A stretch of DNA of 64,000 nt from Nostoc sp. NMS8 (GCF_017115045.1 NZ_JABXKK010000068.1:208111-272110), one strand, 5' to 3'; shown: positions 52,702-62,351, counted from the stretch's first letter. Notes: generated by a model from the letters alone, not told the origin. Program-made: numbers and translations.

Positions 52702-53166
52702 TTATAGTTGTGGTTTTTTGTGAGATTTAACTATTTCCATTAAAAATCCATACAATTTTTCCACGCTTTCTATATTCTTATGAATAATCTCCCGACTGTC
52801 TTTAACTTGAGTTAAATGAAATTCGCGAATTTCTTTATAGGGCCCGCTATCAGTAAATTGACTCCCAATTTCATTTTCGATATCCCCATTAACAAGATTA
52901 ATTCGAGTATATATTCGATTTCCTGGTTTAGCAGATGCCGATGTTATCTCATTTTGTGACTGCTCTGATGACTCTGCGACCCAAGTAGTTATTTTTAAAT
53001 CAATAACTTCAACGATTACTGTTTTGATAGCATTAATAATTTCGTCAACATCCAGTCCCTTTTTATCAGCATTAAGATTAGTGACTATTGTTTTAAAATC
53101 ACTGTTTCTTGCACTAACAGCTAGTCCGTTACTTTCCAAGTTATCTGTAATTACAGTATTTATCAT
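52702..53166 (-). CDS. Hypothetical protein of an unrecognised three-gene group (first gene)
   Basis: 154 residues, soluble. MINTVITDNLESNGLAVSARNSDFKTIVTNLNADKKGLDVDEIINAIKTVIVEVIDLKITTWV suggests an alpha/beta start; the C-terminal half is charged (YKEIREFHLTQVKDSREIIHKNIESVEKLYGFLMEIVKS). No family recognised. ATG 53166 follows CTAGAAGAT; GAGG lies further up. It is on the same strand as the next two genes, 224 bp away, so a shared transcript is possible but not shown. Confidence 0.65.
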   Translation of the reverse strand: MINTVITDNLESNGLAVSARNSDFKTIVTNLNADKKGLDVDEIINAIKTVIVEVIDLKITTWVAESSEQSQNEITSASAKPGNRIYTRINLVNGDIENEIGSQFTDSGPYKEIREFHLTQVKDSREIIHKNIESVEKLYGFLMEIVKSHKKPQL

Positions 53167-53775
53167 AATCTTCTAGAGGTAAAAGGTTTAAATTTCAACA
53201 AAATCTTATTTTATATGATGTTGAAAATTTTACCAGTTTTGCTTAATAAAACTAAGTAAAAGCAAAGAAGCTTTAAAATTTTCAGAACTTATTGTTCAAA
53301 CTACTGGCAGTAAATAAGGAAAATTTATACCTCACAATATTAAATATTAAATTTGCAGTAAACACTTAACATTTTTATACTGAGTTTGATAATATACCTA
53401 TTAATAGATTTTTTTAGGAAAAGACATAGCAATCTATGCAGGAGTTACAAACAAAAAGATCCCTGAGTTATTTAAGAATTCAGGGATCTGAGGCTATGGT
53501 GGAGAGTAAATTAAATAGGATTACTATAGACTCGTTCACTTCTAGTTGTTACCAAAGAGTAAAGTAGCGGCTTAGGATCAAACATTACAACCTTGAAAAA
53601 GCTTCTGTTTATTCACTACATCAGCACAAAACTCTTCTAATTAAAGGTTTTTTTATCTGTTTGATTGTGGATGTTATTCTACTTACTCTATCACTGAGTA
53701 ATTTTACATAAAGCATATTATATACAATTAAGTTATACACAATAAGTTGCTTATGTCTGGGAAAACAAGAAAGAT
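53167..53775. other. 610-bp divergent intergenic region with a strong hairpin
   Basis: AT-rich. An uninterrupted stem AGATCCCTGA / TCAGGGATCT with a 12-base loop lies at 53458-53489 without a following T run. No gene seen. Promoters of the divergent flanking genes must be here. Confidence 0.55.
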
Positions 53776-54564
53776 ATGTTGTTGTCATCGCGTAAAGCTA
53801 TTACTACACCTGTTGTAATTTGTGCGTGTATTTTAGGAGTTGGCTTGATTCAATTTCCCGAATTGCAAAAACTAATAAATCGCAAACAATCCGCCTCTTT
53901 AGAAACTCTAGAGAAAGAAATAAGATCTGAAAATGTCCGTCTGAAATTTCTCCAAAAAATTCCTAGTTTTAGTTATAATAACTTCATTGCAGACTTAGTG
54001 TATCTTAACTTTCTACAATATTTTGGAGATGATGAAGTTCGGGATAAAACAGGTTATAGTTTAAGCCCAGAATATTTTGAAATCATTCTAGAACGTGACC
54101 CGCGATTTTTAGCAGCGTATCGCAGCCTTTCTGTCAGTACTTCATTGTATGCTGCCATGCCAGAACGCGCGATCGCACTATCAGAGAAAGGCTTAAAATC
54201 ACTATCTCCTTCGGTTCCTGACAAGTCTTATTACGTGTGGCGTTATAAAGGAGTTGATGAGTTATTATTTTTGGGAGATGCTAAAGCTGCCCAAAAGTCT
54301 TTTGTAATGGCGGCAAACTGGGCAAGTAAGTTTTCAGATGCAGAAAGTCAGATGATTGCAAATACTTCTCAAAGAACTGCTGAATTTCTGAGTCGAAATC
54401 CTAACAGTAAGTATGCTCAAATTGCTACCTGGGCAATAGTTTTAGGTAATCAAGTTGATGAGAGAACTCGAACACGCGCAATTAGGGAAATCGAAGCTTT
54501 GGGAGGAAAAGTAATTACAACCCCTGAAGGTATTAATAAAATTATATTTCCCCCAAAAGATTAA
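53776..54564 (+). CDS. Membrane-anchored TPR-like protein, cyanobacterial
   Basis: 262 residues. One N-terminal membrane segment (AITTPVVICACILGVGLIQF), then a helical extracytoplasmic region with TPR-like helices (FLQKIPSFSYNNFIADLVYLNFLQYFGDDEVRDKTGYSLSPEYFEIILERDPRFLAAYRSLSVSTSLYAAMPERAIALSEKGLKSL). The C-terminus IREIEALGGKVITTPEGINKIIFP is distinctive. Of a type common in cyanobacteria with no assigned function. ATG 53776. It is monocistronic as far as can be seen. Confidence 0.75.
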   Translation: MLLSSRKAITTPVVICACILGVGLIQFPELQKLINRKQSASLETLEKEIRSENVRLKFLQKIPSFSYNNFIADLVYLNFLQYFGDDEVRDKTGYSLSPEYFEIILERDPRFLAAYRSLSVSTSLYAAMPERAIALSEKGLKSLSPSVPDKSYYVWRYKGVDELLFLGDAKAAQKSFVMAANWASKFSDAESQMIANTSQRTAEFLSRNPNSKYAQIATWAIVLGNQVDERTRTRAIREIEALGGKVITTPEGINKIIFPPKD

Positions 54565-54734
54565 ATTATTAGTAATAATGCAATCCAGTTCAGCCAAGCC
54601 CAAAATAATTGTACAGACGGTGATTTATCTCGTTTATAAAAGCCAAAGTTGTTGCCAGTATTCCTTAATAAAAGCGTATTGAGTAATAATGTAATCAATT
54701 CTATTTTCCTCACACATGATTTAGTAGGATAATA

Positions 54735-55157
54735 ATGATATCAATACAATTGGCAAAATCTGACTTTCAAATATTAGGGTGTTTTGCTGTGATTTCCCAG
54801 TTGCGTCCTCACCTTGAGCAGACTAAGTTTGTAGAACAAGTTAGATATCAAATGCAAGAAGGATATAAACTTGCATTCTTGGAAGCAGAAAATAAAACTG
54901 TAGCGGTCGCTGGATTTCGGATTTATAATTGTTTAGCATCGGGAAAAATTTTATACATTGATGATTTAGTTGTTGATGAGTTTAATCGTTCACACAGCTA
55001 TGGTCAACAGTTATTTCAGTGGCTAATTGAATATGCTAGAAATCATGACTGTAAACACCTAAGTCTTGATTCTGGTGTTCAGCGATTTGCAGCTCATAGA
55101 TTTTATCTCATGCAGCGTATGAGTATTACAAGTCACCACTTTTCAATGGAGTTGTAG
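54735..55157 (+). CDS. GNAT-family N-acetyltransferase
   Basis: 140 residues. The acetyl-CoA binding core is seen as KTVAVAGFRIYNCLASGKILYIDDLVVDEFNRSHSYGQQLFQWLIEYARNHDCKHLSLDSGVQRFAAHRFYLMQRM (motif A with the Gln/Arg-x-x-Gly-x-Gly/Ala site replaced by NRSHSYGQQL, a relaxed version). Substrate unknown. It is 18 bp upstream of the class IV aminotransferase gene in the same direction, so the two are probably co-transcribed. Confidence 0.88.
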   Translation: MISIQLAKSDFQILGCFAVISQLRPHLEQTKFVEQVRYQMQEGYKLAFLEAENKTVAVAGFRIYNCLASGKILYIDDLVVDEFNRSHSYGQQLFQWLIEYARNHDCKHLSLDSGVQRFAAHRFYLMQRMSITSHHFSMEL

Positions 55158-55174
55158 AGATAAATAATCTGGTT

Positions 55175-55969
55175 GTGACAAATAATATTTTTTGGTATGA
55201 CGGCAAATTAGTTCACTCTCAAACCCTAGAAATCAACATTAACGATCCGGGTTTACTTTATGGAGCGACTGTTTTTACAACATTGCGAGTTTATCAGAAC
55301 TCGCTAGATAGTAATTTAACTAATTGGCAAGCACACTGCGATCGCTTACTCTTCTCACTACAAACCTTTGGTTGGCAGCAACCAGATTGGAACCGTCTAC
55401 GCAAAGGCGCTCAAATTCTACTCACGCACTTCTCCATTCTCAGAATTACCCTCTTTCCCGATGGACGGGAATGGATAACTGGTAGATTATTACCACAAAA
55501 TTTGATAGAAAAACAAAAAAATGGTATTTTGTGCGCTGTTGCCAGTTCAGAATTTTCTCGCTCTCTCCCTTCTCATAAAACTGGAAATTATTTGAGTGCT
55601 TGGTTGGCAAAAACTAGCTCAGATGCTCAAGAAGCAATATTAGTCGATGCTCAAGGAAATTGGCTAGAAACCAGTACAGGCAACCTTTGGGGATGGTACG
55701 ATCGCAGTTGGTACACGCCACCCTTAACAGCCGGGATTTTGCCAGGAATTGGGCGATCGCAACTTGTAAACTGGCTGCAAAACCATCAGCAGCCAGTACG
55801 AGAAAAAACTTGGAGCGTCGAGTTAGTCCAGAGATTTGAAGCGATCGCCTACACTAATAGTGTGGTAGAAATTATTCCCATTCATACCGTTCATCAGCCT
55901 TCAGGGTCGCTACAATATAATCCCTACCATCAAAGTTTTCAGCTAATAAGGGAGCTTTTTTTAGCATGA
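55175..55969 (+). CDS. Class IV aminotransferase (PabC/IlvE-like)
   Basis: 264 residues from GTG 55175. Fold-type IV PLP features: FWYDGKLVHSQTLEININDPGLLYGATVFTTLRVYQ, SLPSHKTGNYLSAWLAKTSSDAQEAILVD (the SHKT-gNYL segment includes the PLP lysine), GNWLETSTGNLWGWYD and TPPLTAGILPGIGRSQLV. Candidates are 4-amino-4-deoxychorismate lyase (folate synthesis), which short single-domain members of this type often are, or a branched-chain/D-amino acid aminotransferase. Sequence alone does not decide. Confidence 0.88.
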   Translation: MTNNIFWYDGKLVHSQTLEININDPGLLYGATVFTTLRVYQNSLDSNLTNWQAHCDRLLFSLQTFGWQQPDWNRLRKGAQILLTHFSILRITLFPDGREWITGRLLPQNLIEKQKNGILCAVASSEFSRSLPSHKTGNYLSAWLAKTSSDAQEAILVDAQGNWLETSTGNLWGWYDRSWYTPPLTAGILPGIGRSQLVNWLQNHQQPVREKTWSVELVQRFEAIAYTNSVVEIIPIHTVHQPSGSLQYNPYHQSFQLIRELFLA

Positions 55970-56109
55970 CACTCACACCAAATTTGTTATATCTTAAGAT
56001 AAGTTAACATAATTCTTAATAATCACCTTTGTGATTCAGAGACGCTAGGCGATCGCGCAAAGCGGCCACTGAGAGCTAACGCGCGAAAAATACCGGAGGA
56101 TAGACCTTA

Positions 56110-57951
56110 GTGAATAAAAGATGGAGAAATGCAGGGCTGTATGCGCTGCTGTTTATTGTCGTCATTGCGCTGGGAACAGCATTTTTTGACAAACAACCCC
56201 AAAGCAGAGAAACATGGCGATACAGTCGCTTTATTCAAGAAGTTCAGCAAGGCAGAGTAGAAAAAGTCAGTTTGAGTGCAGATCGGTCTACAGCACTGGT
56301 TACACCAAAATATGACCCAGCAAAAAGGATTGTTACCTTAGTCAACGATCCAGACTTGATTAATACTCTGACTTCTAAAGGCGTTGATATTTCTGTTTTG
56401 CCCCAAACCGACGAAGGATTTTGGTTTAAGGCACTGAGCAGCTTATTTTTCCCTGTATTACTTTTGGTTGGCTTATTCTTCTTGCTACGTCGCGCTCAAA
56501 GTGGCCCAGGTAGCCAAGCAATGAACTTTGGCAAATCCAAAGCCAGAGTGCAAATGGAACCACAAACTCAGGTGACATTTGGCGATGTCGCTGGTATTGA
56601 CCAAGCCAAGTTGGAATTAAACGAAGTCGTCGACTTCCTGAAAAACGCCGATCGCTTTACCGCTGTTGGTGCAAAAATTCCTAAAGGTGTACTGTTAGTT
56701 GGCCCTCCTGGTACAGGTAAAACCCTCCTAGCTCGTGCTGTAGCTGGTGAAGCAGGTGTACCCTTCTTTTCAATCTCCGGTTCAGAATTTGTGGAAATGT
56801 TCGTAGGTGTGGGTGCATCCCGCGTCCGCGATTTGTTTGAACAAGCTAAGACCAATGCTCCTTGTATCGTCTTCATCGATGAAATTGACGCCGTAGGTCG
56901 TCAACGGGGTGCAGGTTTAGGTGGTGGTAACGATGAGCGGGAACAAACCCTCAACCAGTTGCTTACAGAAATGGATGGCTTTGAAGGCAACACAGGCATC
57001 ATCATTATTGCTGCTACCAACCGTCCCGATGTATTAGATGCAGCCTTGTTGCGTCCTGGTCGCTTTGACCGTCAAGTTGTGGTTGACCGTCCCGACTACG
57101 CCGGACGCAGTGAAATCCTCAAGGTACACGCCCGTGGCAAAACCTTGGCGAAAGATGTGGATTTGGATAAAATCGCCCGTCGTACCCCTGGATTTACTGG
57201 CGCAGATTTATCTAACCTGTTGAATGAAGCCGCAATTCTGGCAGCACGCCGGAATTTGACTGAAATTTCGATGGATGAAATCAATGACGCGATTGATCGC
57301 GTATTAGCTGGGCCAGAGAAGAAAGACCGAGTAATGAGCGAAAAGCGCAAAACCTTGGTAGCTTATCACGAAGCTGGTCACGCCTTAGTTGGTGCTTTAA
57401 TGCCAGACTATGACCCAGTGCAGAAGATTAGCATCATCCCTCGCGGTCGTGCAGGTGGTTTAACTTGGTTTACCCCCAGCGAAGACCGGATGGACACTGG
57501 TTTATACAGCCGCGCTTATCTGGAAAATCAGATGGCTGTAGCTTTAGGTGGTCGGATTGCTGAAGAATTAATCTTTGGTGAAGAAGAAGTTACCACTGGT
57601 GCTTCTAATGACTTACAACAAGTAGCCCGTGTTGCTCGTCAGATGATCACCCGATTTGGAATGAGCGATCGCTTAGGCCCTGTTGCCCTTGGTCGTCAAC
57701 AAGGTAACATGTTCCTCGGACGAGATATCATGTCAGAGCGCGATTTCTCTGAAGAAACCGCCGCCGCCATTGATGAAGAAGTCCGCAAACTTGTAGATGT
57801 AGCCTATACACGCGCTAAAGAAGTGTTGGTGCGTAACCGCCACATTTTAGATCAGATAGCCGAAATGTTAGTTGATAAAGAAACCGTAGACGCTGAAGAG
57901 TTGCAAGAAATTCTATCGAATAACGACGTGACAACCGCCGCCTTTGCCTAA
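56110..57951 (+). CDS. ftsH: ATP-dependent zinc metalloprotease FtsH
   Basis: 613 residues from GTG 56110, with CGGAGGA 13 bases upstream. Two N-terminal membrane segments ([34 protein letters not shown]) flank a lumenal/periplasmic loop. AAA ATPase: Walker [18 protein letters not shown], Walker [42 protein letters not shown]. Zinc site HEAGH in [15 protein letters not shown]. It extracts and degrades membrane proteins; in cyanobacteria several FtsH forms exist and some repair photosystem II D1. Which form this is cannot be set here. Two hairpins follow the gene. Confidence 0.97.
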   Translation: MNKRWRNAGLYALLFIVVIALGTAFFDKQPQSRETWRYSRFIQEVQQGRVEKVSLSADRSTALVTPKYDPAKRIVTLVNDPDLINTLTSKGVDISVLPQTDEGFWFKALSSLFFPVLLLVGLFFLLRRAQSGPGSQAMNFGKSKARVQMEPQTQVTFGDVAGIDQAKLELNEVVDFLKNADRFTAVGAKIPKGVLLVGPPGTGKTLLARAVAGEAGVPFFSISGSEFVEMFVGVGASRVRDLFEQAKTNAPCIVFIDEIDAVGRQRGAGLGGGNDEREQTLNQLLTEMDGFEGNTGIIIIAATNRPDVLDAALLRPGRFDRQVVVDRPDYAGRSEILKVHARGKTLAKDVDLDKIARRTPGFTGADLSNLLNEAAILAARRNLTEISMDEINDAIDRVLAGPEKKDRVMSEKRKTLVAYHEAGHALVGALMPDYDPVQKISIIPRGRAGGLTWFTPSEDRMDTGLYSRAYLENQMAVALGGRIAEELIFGEEEVTTGASNDLQQVARVARQMITRFGMSDRLGPVALGRQQGNMFLGRDIMSERDFSEETAAAIDEEVRKLVDVAYTRAKEVLVRNRHILDQIAEMLVDKETVDAEELQEILSNNDVTTAAFA

Positions 57952-58006
57952 TTTCATGAGAAGTGATGAGTTAAAAACTGTTTTTAATTCATCACTGTTA
58001 AAATTC

Positions 58007-58047
58007 GGGGTAACTCTGGGATTTTCCAGAGTTACCCCAATTTTTTT
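58007..58047 (+). terminator. Rho-independent terminator of ftsH
   Basis: Stem GGGGTAACTCTGG / CCAGAGTTACCCC, 13 bp with no mismatch, 6-base loop, then a T7 run at 58041-58047. Confidence 0.92.
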
Positions 58048-58058
58048 AATTACTTGTC

Positions 58059-58087
58059 AAAAGCCCAGCCATGAAGGCTGGGCTTTT
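58059..58087. terminator. Second hairpin after ftsH, possibly bidirectional
   Basis: AAAAGCCCAGCC / GGCTGGGCTTTT with a short ATGAA-type loop; A-rich on the left and T-rich on the right, so it could stop transcription from both sides. Confidence 0.75.
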
Positions 58088-58371
58088 AATCCGAAATGGG
58101 GTTATATTCCCCGAAAGTTCATTATAGGGTTTCAGTATAAATCGGTAATCTGATAGAGACTACTACATGAGCGTAATCAATTCCAGAAAATTAGAAAAAT
58201 TTTTCTAGATACATCAAAATCACAGGAGCTATAACTCTGACTTCGCAAGAGAAAAGCGCAATTTAACTACACTTTTCTTGGATGCAGAGGTAGGATGAAG
58301 CAAAATTGGCAACTTATGCATCTTAATCAGACTGGCATCAAGAGTGCCTGGATACTCATCAGTTGCTTAAT

Positions 58372-58590
58372 TTAAACTCTGGATGTCGGTTTTAAAAATA
58401 GCCACGCCACAAAAAACGTCGCAGCGGTAAATAGTTGCGTCAAATCCAAAGCAGATAGATAGCCATCTGCAAATGAAGCAATACTGCGATCGGTAATGCC
58501 AAATACCCAGGATGATAGGCCAAACAGCCAAATACCATTCTTGAGATTCCCGACGAATTTCTTAGAGTCTGATGGTTGTTGGTCGTTCAT
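58372..58590 (-). CDS. Small two-segment membrane protein, unknown
   Basis: 72 residues. Polar N-terminus (MNDQQPSDSKKFVGNLKNG), then IWLFGLSSWVFGITDRSIASFADGYLSALDLTQLFTAATFFVAWLFLK, with one clear and one weak membrane segment. ATG 58590 with GGAGCAGAAGATC just upstream. The MNDQ-type start resembles that of the DUF3082 gene nearby, but I recognise no family. Moderate support. Confidence 0.5.
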   Translation of the reverse strand: MNDQQPSDSKKFVGNLKNGIWLFGLSSWVFGITDRSIASFADGYLSALDLTQLFTAATFFVAWLFLKPTSRV

Positions 58591-59227
58591 GATCTTCTGC
58601 TCCGTTGGTGAAGAATCGGGTGATTGATGCGAAATAACGCCATGAGAAATCTTTTCAGACTCTTATCGCTGAATTTACACTTCCTATTAATAATATTAAT
58701 AAATATTTCACCTGCTTGACATCATTCCCCAAAGGTACATGTTCTAATCTTGACATTTCTCCTTTGCTTTTGCTACCTCCGATAGACGGTAAGGCGTTGA
58801 GTTCTCAGCTTTACAGCCTTGATTTTGAACGCTGAGATTACATCATCTTTAAATAACTATGTAAAGATTTATTTGTTTTTTGTATAAAATACCTCATAGG
58901 ATAGTTGACGAGCGCAGAATATCCCACAGCTAATGGACGAGCCGACTATGCCTTATTCTGTGGCTTGCAGATTGTCGGAGTAGTGGAAAGCCAAGTGTCA
59001 GAGTAAAGATGTCTCTGAAGGAGCATTGCACCAAGCCAAACGCTACAGTGAAGGTTTCCAAGTCTTGGGTGAAGATGGGCGTTTTCGCTGCTTTACGCGG
59101 GATTCTATTGAAAGAAGCCTTGATGATATTGCTGGAAGGAGAAGAAGCAGTAGAGGCCGTTAATTCTTCTGTAGGGATGCCAACATTTAGAATATGAAAT
59201 ATGAGTAATCTTAGTGAGTGAATATTA
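58591..59227. other. 640-bp region without an intact gene
   Basis: A plus-strand open frame (59009-59197) is not recognised, and another frame through the same DNA also stays open (reading QAKRYSEGFQVLGEDGRFRC); this may be remains of a broken gene. Nothing else seen. Confidence 0.4.
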
Positions 59228-59470
59228 ATGAGTGCAGAACAAGAATTATTAACACACTGGCGTTCTCTTCCCTAAGATAAACAACAGGAAGTTTTAGATT
59301 TTGTAGAATTTCTTCACTTAAAAAACTCTGCAAATAAACCTCCCTTGGGAGTACGCTTACGAAAAATTCGGTCTAGAATTGTTGGTTCTGGTAAGCCTTT
59401 ATTAAATGAAGATGAAATAGCAAAAGAACTTGTCAGCCGCAGAGGTGGGTTACAAGGTAGTGAAGAATGA
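59228..59470 (+). pseudogene. VapB/DUF2281-like antitoxin with in-frame stop
   Basis: 81 codons: MSAEQELLTHWRSLP, then TAA at 59273-59275, then DKQQEVLDFVEFLHLKNSANKPPLGVRLRKIRSRIVGSGKPLL and GLQGSEE. Relatives read LPxDKQQEVLDFVEFL, so CAA to TAA explains the stop. It ends with an ATGA overlap into a PIN toxin remnant. A translation restart downstream is conceivable but unlikely. Confidence 0.75.
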
Positions 59471-59556
59471 AAATAACATATATTGATTCAGAAGTGTTAC
59501 TCAGTGCAGCAAATGGCTTATTCGTCAAGGCAATAGTTTACAAAGCAAATCCTTGA
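59467..59556 (+). pseudogene. PIN-domain toxin, N-terminal remnant
   Basis: MKITYIDSEVLLSAANG is the first strand and first catalytic Asp of a VapC-like PIN domain. The reading frame then degenerates and stops after 29 residues. Together with the preceding stop-containing antitoxin it is a dead toxin-antitoxin pair. Confidence 0.7.
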
Positions 59557-59585
59557 AACGCTTGTTAAATAATACTTTTTTCTAA

Positions 59586-59657
59586 AGCGGGCGATGGGAC
59601 TCGAACCCACGACGTTCACCATGGGAAGATGACATTCTACCACTGAATTACACCCGC
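59586..59657 (-). tRNA. tRNA-Gly (anticodon CCC)
   Basis: 72 nt. Acceptor GCGGGTG / CGCCCGC, D-arm TAATTCAGTGGTAGAATG, anticodon loop TTCCCAT in stem TCATC/GGTGA, T-arm GTGGGTTCGAGTCCCAT. CCA is not encoded. Reads GGG codons. Confidence 0.95.
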
Positions 59658-59789
59658 GAATTGCTACCACAAACTAGGCTTAAAGTTAAGCATACCACTA
59701 TTTACAGCTGTTTTCAATTGGCTATAACATACACTGTTTTAGAGATGCTGATGCATAAGTCCTGTGACTGTTCAGATTGAAAAATTTTT

Positions 59790-59895
59790 TTAACTATAGC
59801 GGTTCTTAATTGCATAGAATACAGACCATTTGTAGGGGCACAGCATTGCTGTGCCCTATTGTGTATTGCATCCAAACGAGAACCGCTATAGTTAA
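59790..59895. mobile_element. 106-bp MITE with 17-bp perfect terminal repeats
   Basis: TTAACTATAGCGGTTCT at 59790-59806 is the exact reverse complement of 59879-59895. The centre has another uninterrupted palindrome, GGGCACAGCA-T-TGCTGTGCCC (59836-59856). No ORF. A lone TAGCGGTTCT occurs at 13607. Confidence 0.88.
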
Positions 59896-59920
59896 CGACG
59901 GTACTTGCTACCATATTTAA

Positions 59921-60526
59921 CTAAAGAACAATATCCTCACCTCGCTCAGTGAAGCGAACCTCTTTAATATTCCATTGGGCATTACTTGTTAAGGTTTTGC
60001 GAAGACTACCAAACAGAGCAAACTGTTCACAACTAGAAAGAGAAGCTATTTGCCGCTTTGACTCAGGGGATATTCGCAAATCAACTGTAGCAATGCCATT
60101 TTTGACGTTGACACGATACCCAGACAAGCTAAAGTCGCTTGTATCTCGTTTTTCTAAGATTTTATTTACTACATTTTTCACTGGTTCCTCGGCTGGCACT
60201 GAAACCTTTTCTGGAACTAGCTTTTGACATTGAGCATCACTTGTGTATAGTGTGACGTTGGTAGTTTTACTAATGGCAGTTTTAGAAGTTGATGAGGAAG
60301 GTGTATTTTCCTTAGGAGGTTCTTGATTAAGAGATTTTTCTTTCAACTGAGCTACGCTAGGAATTTGGCTGGGAGTCTGAGACGGCAAGCTATTCGTTGC
60401 CGCTACGGTAGGGGATGTTTTGCCACTGTCAATATTCCGAGCAGTGGGGTTAGAACTACAACTGCTGAGGCTGACGACGATTGCCACAAAAATAAAGGGT
60501 AAAAAATATCTCTGAGTTGTGTTCAT
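59921..60526 (-). CDS. GerMN-domain lipoprotein
   Basis: 201 residues. Lipoprotein signal: hydrophobic FLPFIFVAIVVSL then lipobox LSSC-S, so the mature protein is lipidated at Cys23. A Ser/Thr/Pro/Lys-rich linker (30-95) precedes a GerMN domain (TNVTLYTSDAQCQKLVPEKVSVPAEEPVKNVVNKIL, then YRVNVKNGIATVDLRISPESK). A pair of Cys (AQCQ, SSCEQF) may bond. Role unknown, as for the GerMN protein at 1.1 kb, which is anchored by a membrane segment instead. Confidence 0.85.
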   Translation of the reverse strand: MNTTQRYFLPFIFVAIVVSLSSCSSNPTARNIDSGKTSPTVAATNSLPSQTPSQIPSVAQLKEKSLNQEPPKENTPSSSTSKTAISKTTNVTLYTSDAQCQKLVPEKVSVPAEEPVKNVVNKILEKRDTSDFSLSGYRVNVKNGIATVDLRISPESKRQIASLSSCEQFALFGSLRKTLTSNAQWNIKEVRFTERGEDIVL

Positions 60527-60830
60527 AATTTTTGCTTATAAATAATGTTGCTGCTATCAATTTCAGTGTCACTGGTATCAATTCCGCATAAATTTCTGAA
60601 TATTGAGCCACTCTACAAAGTGTCAACCCAAAATTTGTTAAAGTCAAGAATTGCAGTACATACAGAGACTCAGCAAGTATAACGGTATCTGTACTAGCTG
60701 CAATTAAAAGGTATAAATAATCTACTTTACTGATGAGAAGAATACTCAACTGAAGCTTTGCAGTTGTGATCGCCTAACCGCTAGTGGTTTACTAGTTACG
60801 CCTTGAGGTTACTTACTCTAAAGCAAATTA
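60527..60830. other. 300-bp intergenic region
   Basis: No gene, RNA or repeat recognised. Same-strand genes lie on both sides, so a promoter for the GerMN lipoprotein gene is expected here. Confidence 0.4.
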
Positions 60831-61160
60831 CTAGTTTTCACTACTTTTTTGCTTAGTCAATTGCTGCACTAATAATTGCACTCCCAAAGCCAACAAACCA
60901 ATTGCCACTATACTAAATATCCCACTACCTAGAGCAACTACACCAACAACCAGAGTACGAACAGCAGAAGAAATCTTCACCACCAAGGGATTAATTGAAT
61001 GGACAGGTTTAGTTGCAAAATTTGTAGCGATCGCAATCATCAGCGAATATACTGCAAATCCCATTCCTCCAGAAATCACCGCCCCCGTAAAACAGCGTAA
61101 CGGACTCGCTGTAACCTGTTCTTTAGCATCTGTTTGTGGCGTGAGGTTTTGGTCATTCAT
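60831..61160 (-). CDS. DUF3082-domain membrane protein
   Basis: 109 residues. A polar N-terminus (MNDQNLTPQTDAKEQVTASP), then two or three hydrophobic segments (CFTGAVISGGMGFAVYSLMIAIATNFA; TLVVGVVALGSGIFSIVAIGLLALGVQLLVQQ). DUF3082 is a cyanobacterial and plastid-lineage family of unknown function, often found near ispE as here (238 bp from ispE, same strand). ATG 61160. Confidence 0.85.
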   Translation of the reverse strand: MNDQNLTPQTDAKEQVTASPLRCFTGAVISGGMGFAVYSLMIAIATNFATKPVHSINPLVVKISSAVRTLVVGVVALGSGIFSIVAIGLLALGVQLLVQQLTKQKSSEN

Positions 61161-61397
61161 AATCTTTGGGATTTTAGGTTTTAGATTTTCGATTGGAGGA
61201 TTAGAAAATAATTATCGTAAATTAAAGGGTTTAAGAACCTGCAATCTACATGTATTAACCATTTCAGTCGGTGTTTAAATCCCCATATGAAATGTTTTGA
61301 ATTTTGAATTTTGAATTGTTAATATCCTTAGCTAATCGTCCTTAAAATTGCATCTCTGCATCTTTACTAGCCATTTGAATTAAGCGTAAAGATTTAC

Positions 61398-62351
61398 TTA
61401 AACTGAAGATGTCACCTGAATACCATGTGTAATTGTCCGAGTCACAAACAATTCTAAGTCTTTATCAACAATTGCTTCCCGAACTTGCAGCTTAATTTTT
61501 TCTGCCTGCTGTTGAGACTCAAAAAGAGCAAATACTGTTGGGCCTGAACCAGACATCATTGTTCCTAAAACGCCTTCCTGATTTGCCAATATTTCCCGCA
61601 GTTGCAAGACTTGGGGATAGGCTGGCAATACCACACGTTCTAAATCATTGTGCAGTTTTTGGGCAATTTCTCCCGCATCTTTATTCAGAATAGCTTTTAC
61701 TATTGCTCCTGAATGAACTGCATTAGCACGTGCTGCTAAGTTGTCGATATCTCTAATATAAGAATGACCAAACTGCTGTCGATAGGTTTTGTATGCCCAA
61801 GCGGTGGAAACTTCTAAGCTGCGGTATTTGGCTAAGAGTATACATATGTCATCTAAACTCGGCAGGGGAGAAAGTTGTTCACCTCTACCTGTGGCGATCG
61901 CAGTTCCACCCGCCACACAAAACGGTACATCTGAACCGAGTGTGCTTCCCAACTCCTCTAATTCTGACTGAGTTAGCCCCAACTTCCACAGTAGATCTAT
62001 CCCTACCAATACCGCTGCTGCATTCGTCGAACCCCCAGCCAACCCAGCAGCGACAGGAATCTGCTTGTTGATGGTAATCTCCACGCCTCCATATTTAGCA
62101 AAGGCTTCGGGAAATTGCCTCACGATTAATTCTGCCGCACGGTATGCCAGATTACTTTTATCCGTCGGTACTTGTGGGTGGCTGCAATGAACATGGATAT
62201 TTTCAGTGCTGATGGAACGCACATCAATTTGGTCTGCAAGTCCAACACTTTGAAGTATCATGGCTAACTCATGATAGCCATCGGAGCGGTCGCCAATGAT
62301 TTCCAGATACAAGTTGATTTTAGCAGGGGCAATTAGGCTGTAAGAACGCAT
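61398..62351 (-). CDS. ispE: 4-diphosphocytidyl-2-C-methyl-D-erythritol kinase
   Basis: 317 residues from ATG 62351 (MRSYSLIAPAKINLYLEI); the frame to 62405 runs through a G-rich repeat and is rejected. GHMP kinase: PAKINLYLEIIGDRSDGYHEL, the phosphate loop IPVAAGLAGGSTNAAAVLVG, LGSDVPFCVAGGTAIATGRGE, and MMSGSGPTVFALF at the C-terminus. It phosphorylates CDP-methylerythritol in the MEP pathway for isoprenoids (carotenoids, chlorophyll tail). It lies 98 bp downstream of rsmA on the same strand, an order seen in many bacteria. Confidence 0.96.
   Translation of the reverse strand: MRSYSLIAPAKINLYLEIIGDRSDGYHELAMILQSVGLADQIDVRSISTENIHVHCSHPQVPTDKSNLAYRAAELIVRQFPEAFAKYGGVEITINKQIPVAAGLAGGSTNAAAVLVGIDLLWKLGLTQSELEELGSTLGSDVPFCVAGGTAIATGRGEQLSPLPSLDDICILLAKYRSLEVSTAWAYKTYRQQFGHSYIRDIDNLAARANAVHSGAIVKAILNKDAGEIAQKLHNDLERVVLPAYPQVLQLREILANQEGVLGTMMSGSGPTVFALFESQQQAEKIKLQVREAIVDKDLELFVTRTITHGIQVTSSV

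Noticed and set aside
59009..59197. 62-codon plus-strand ORF
   Set aside because: No family, and another frame over the same DNA is equally open; possibly remains of a gene but not assignable.
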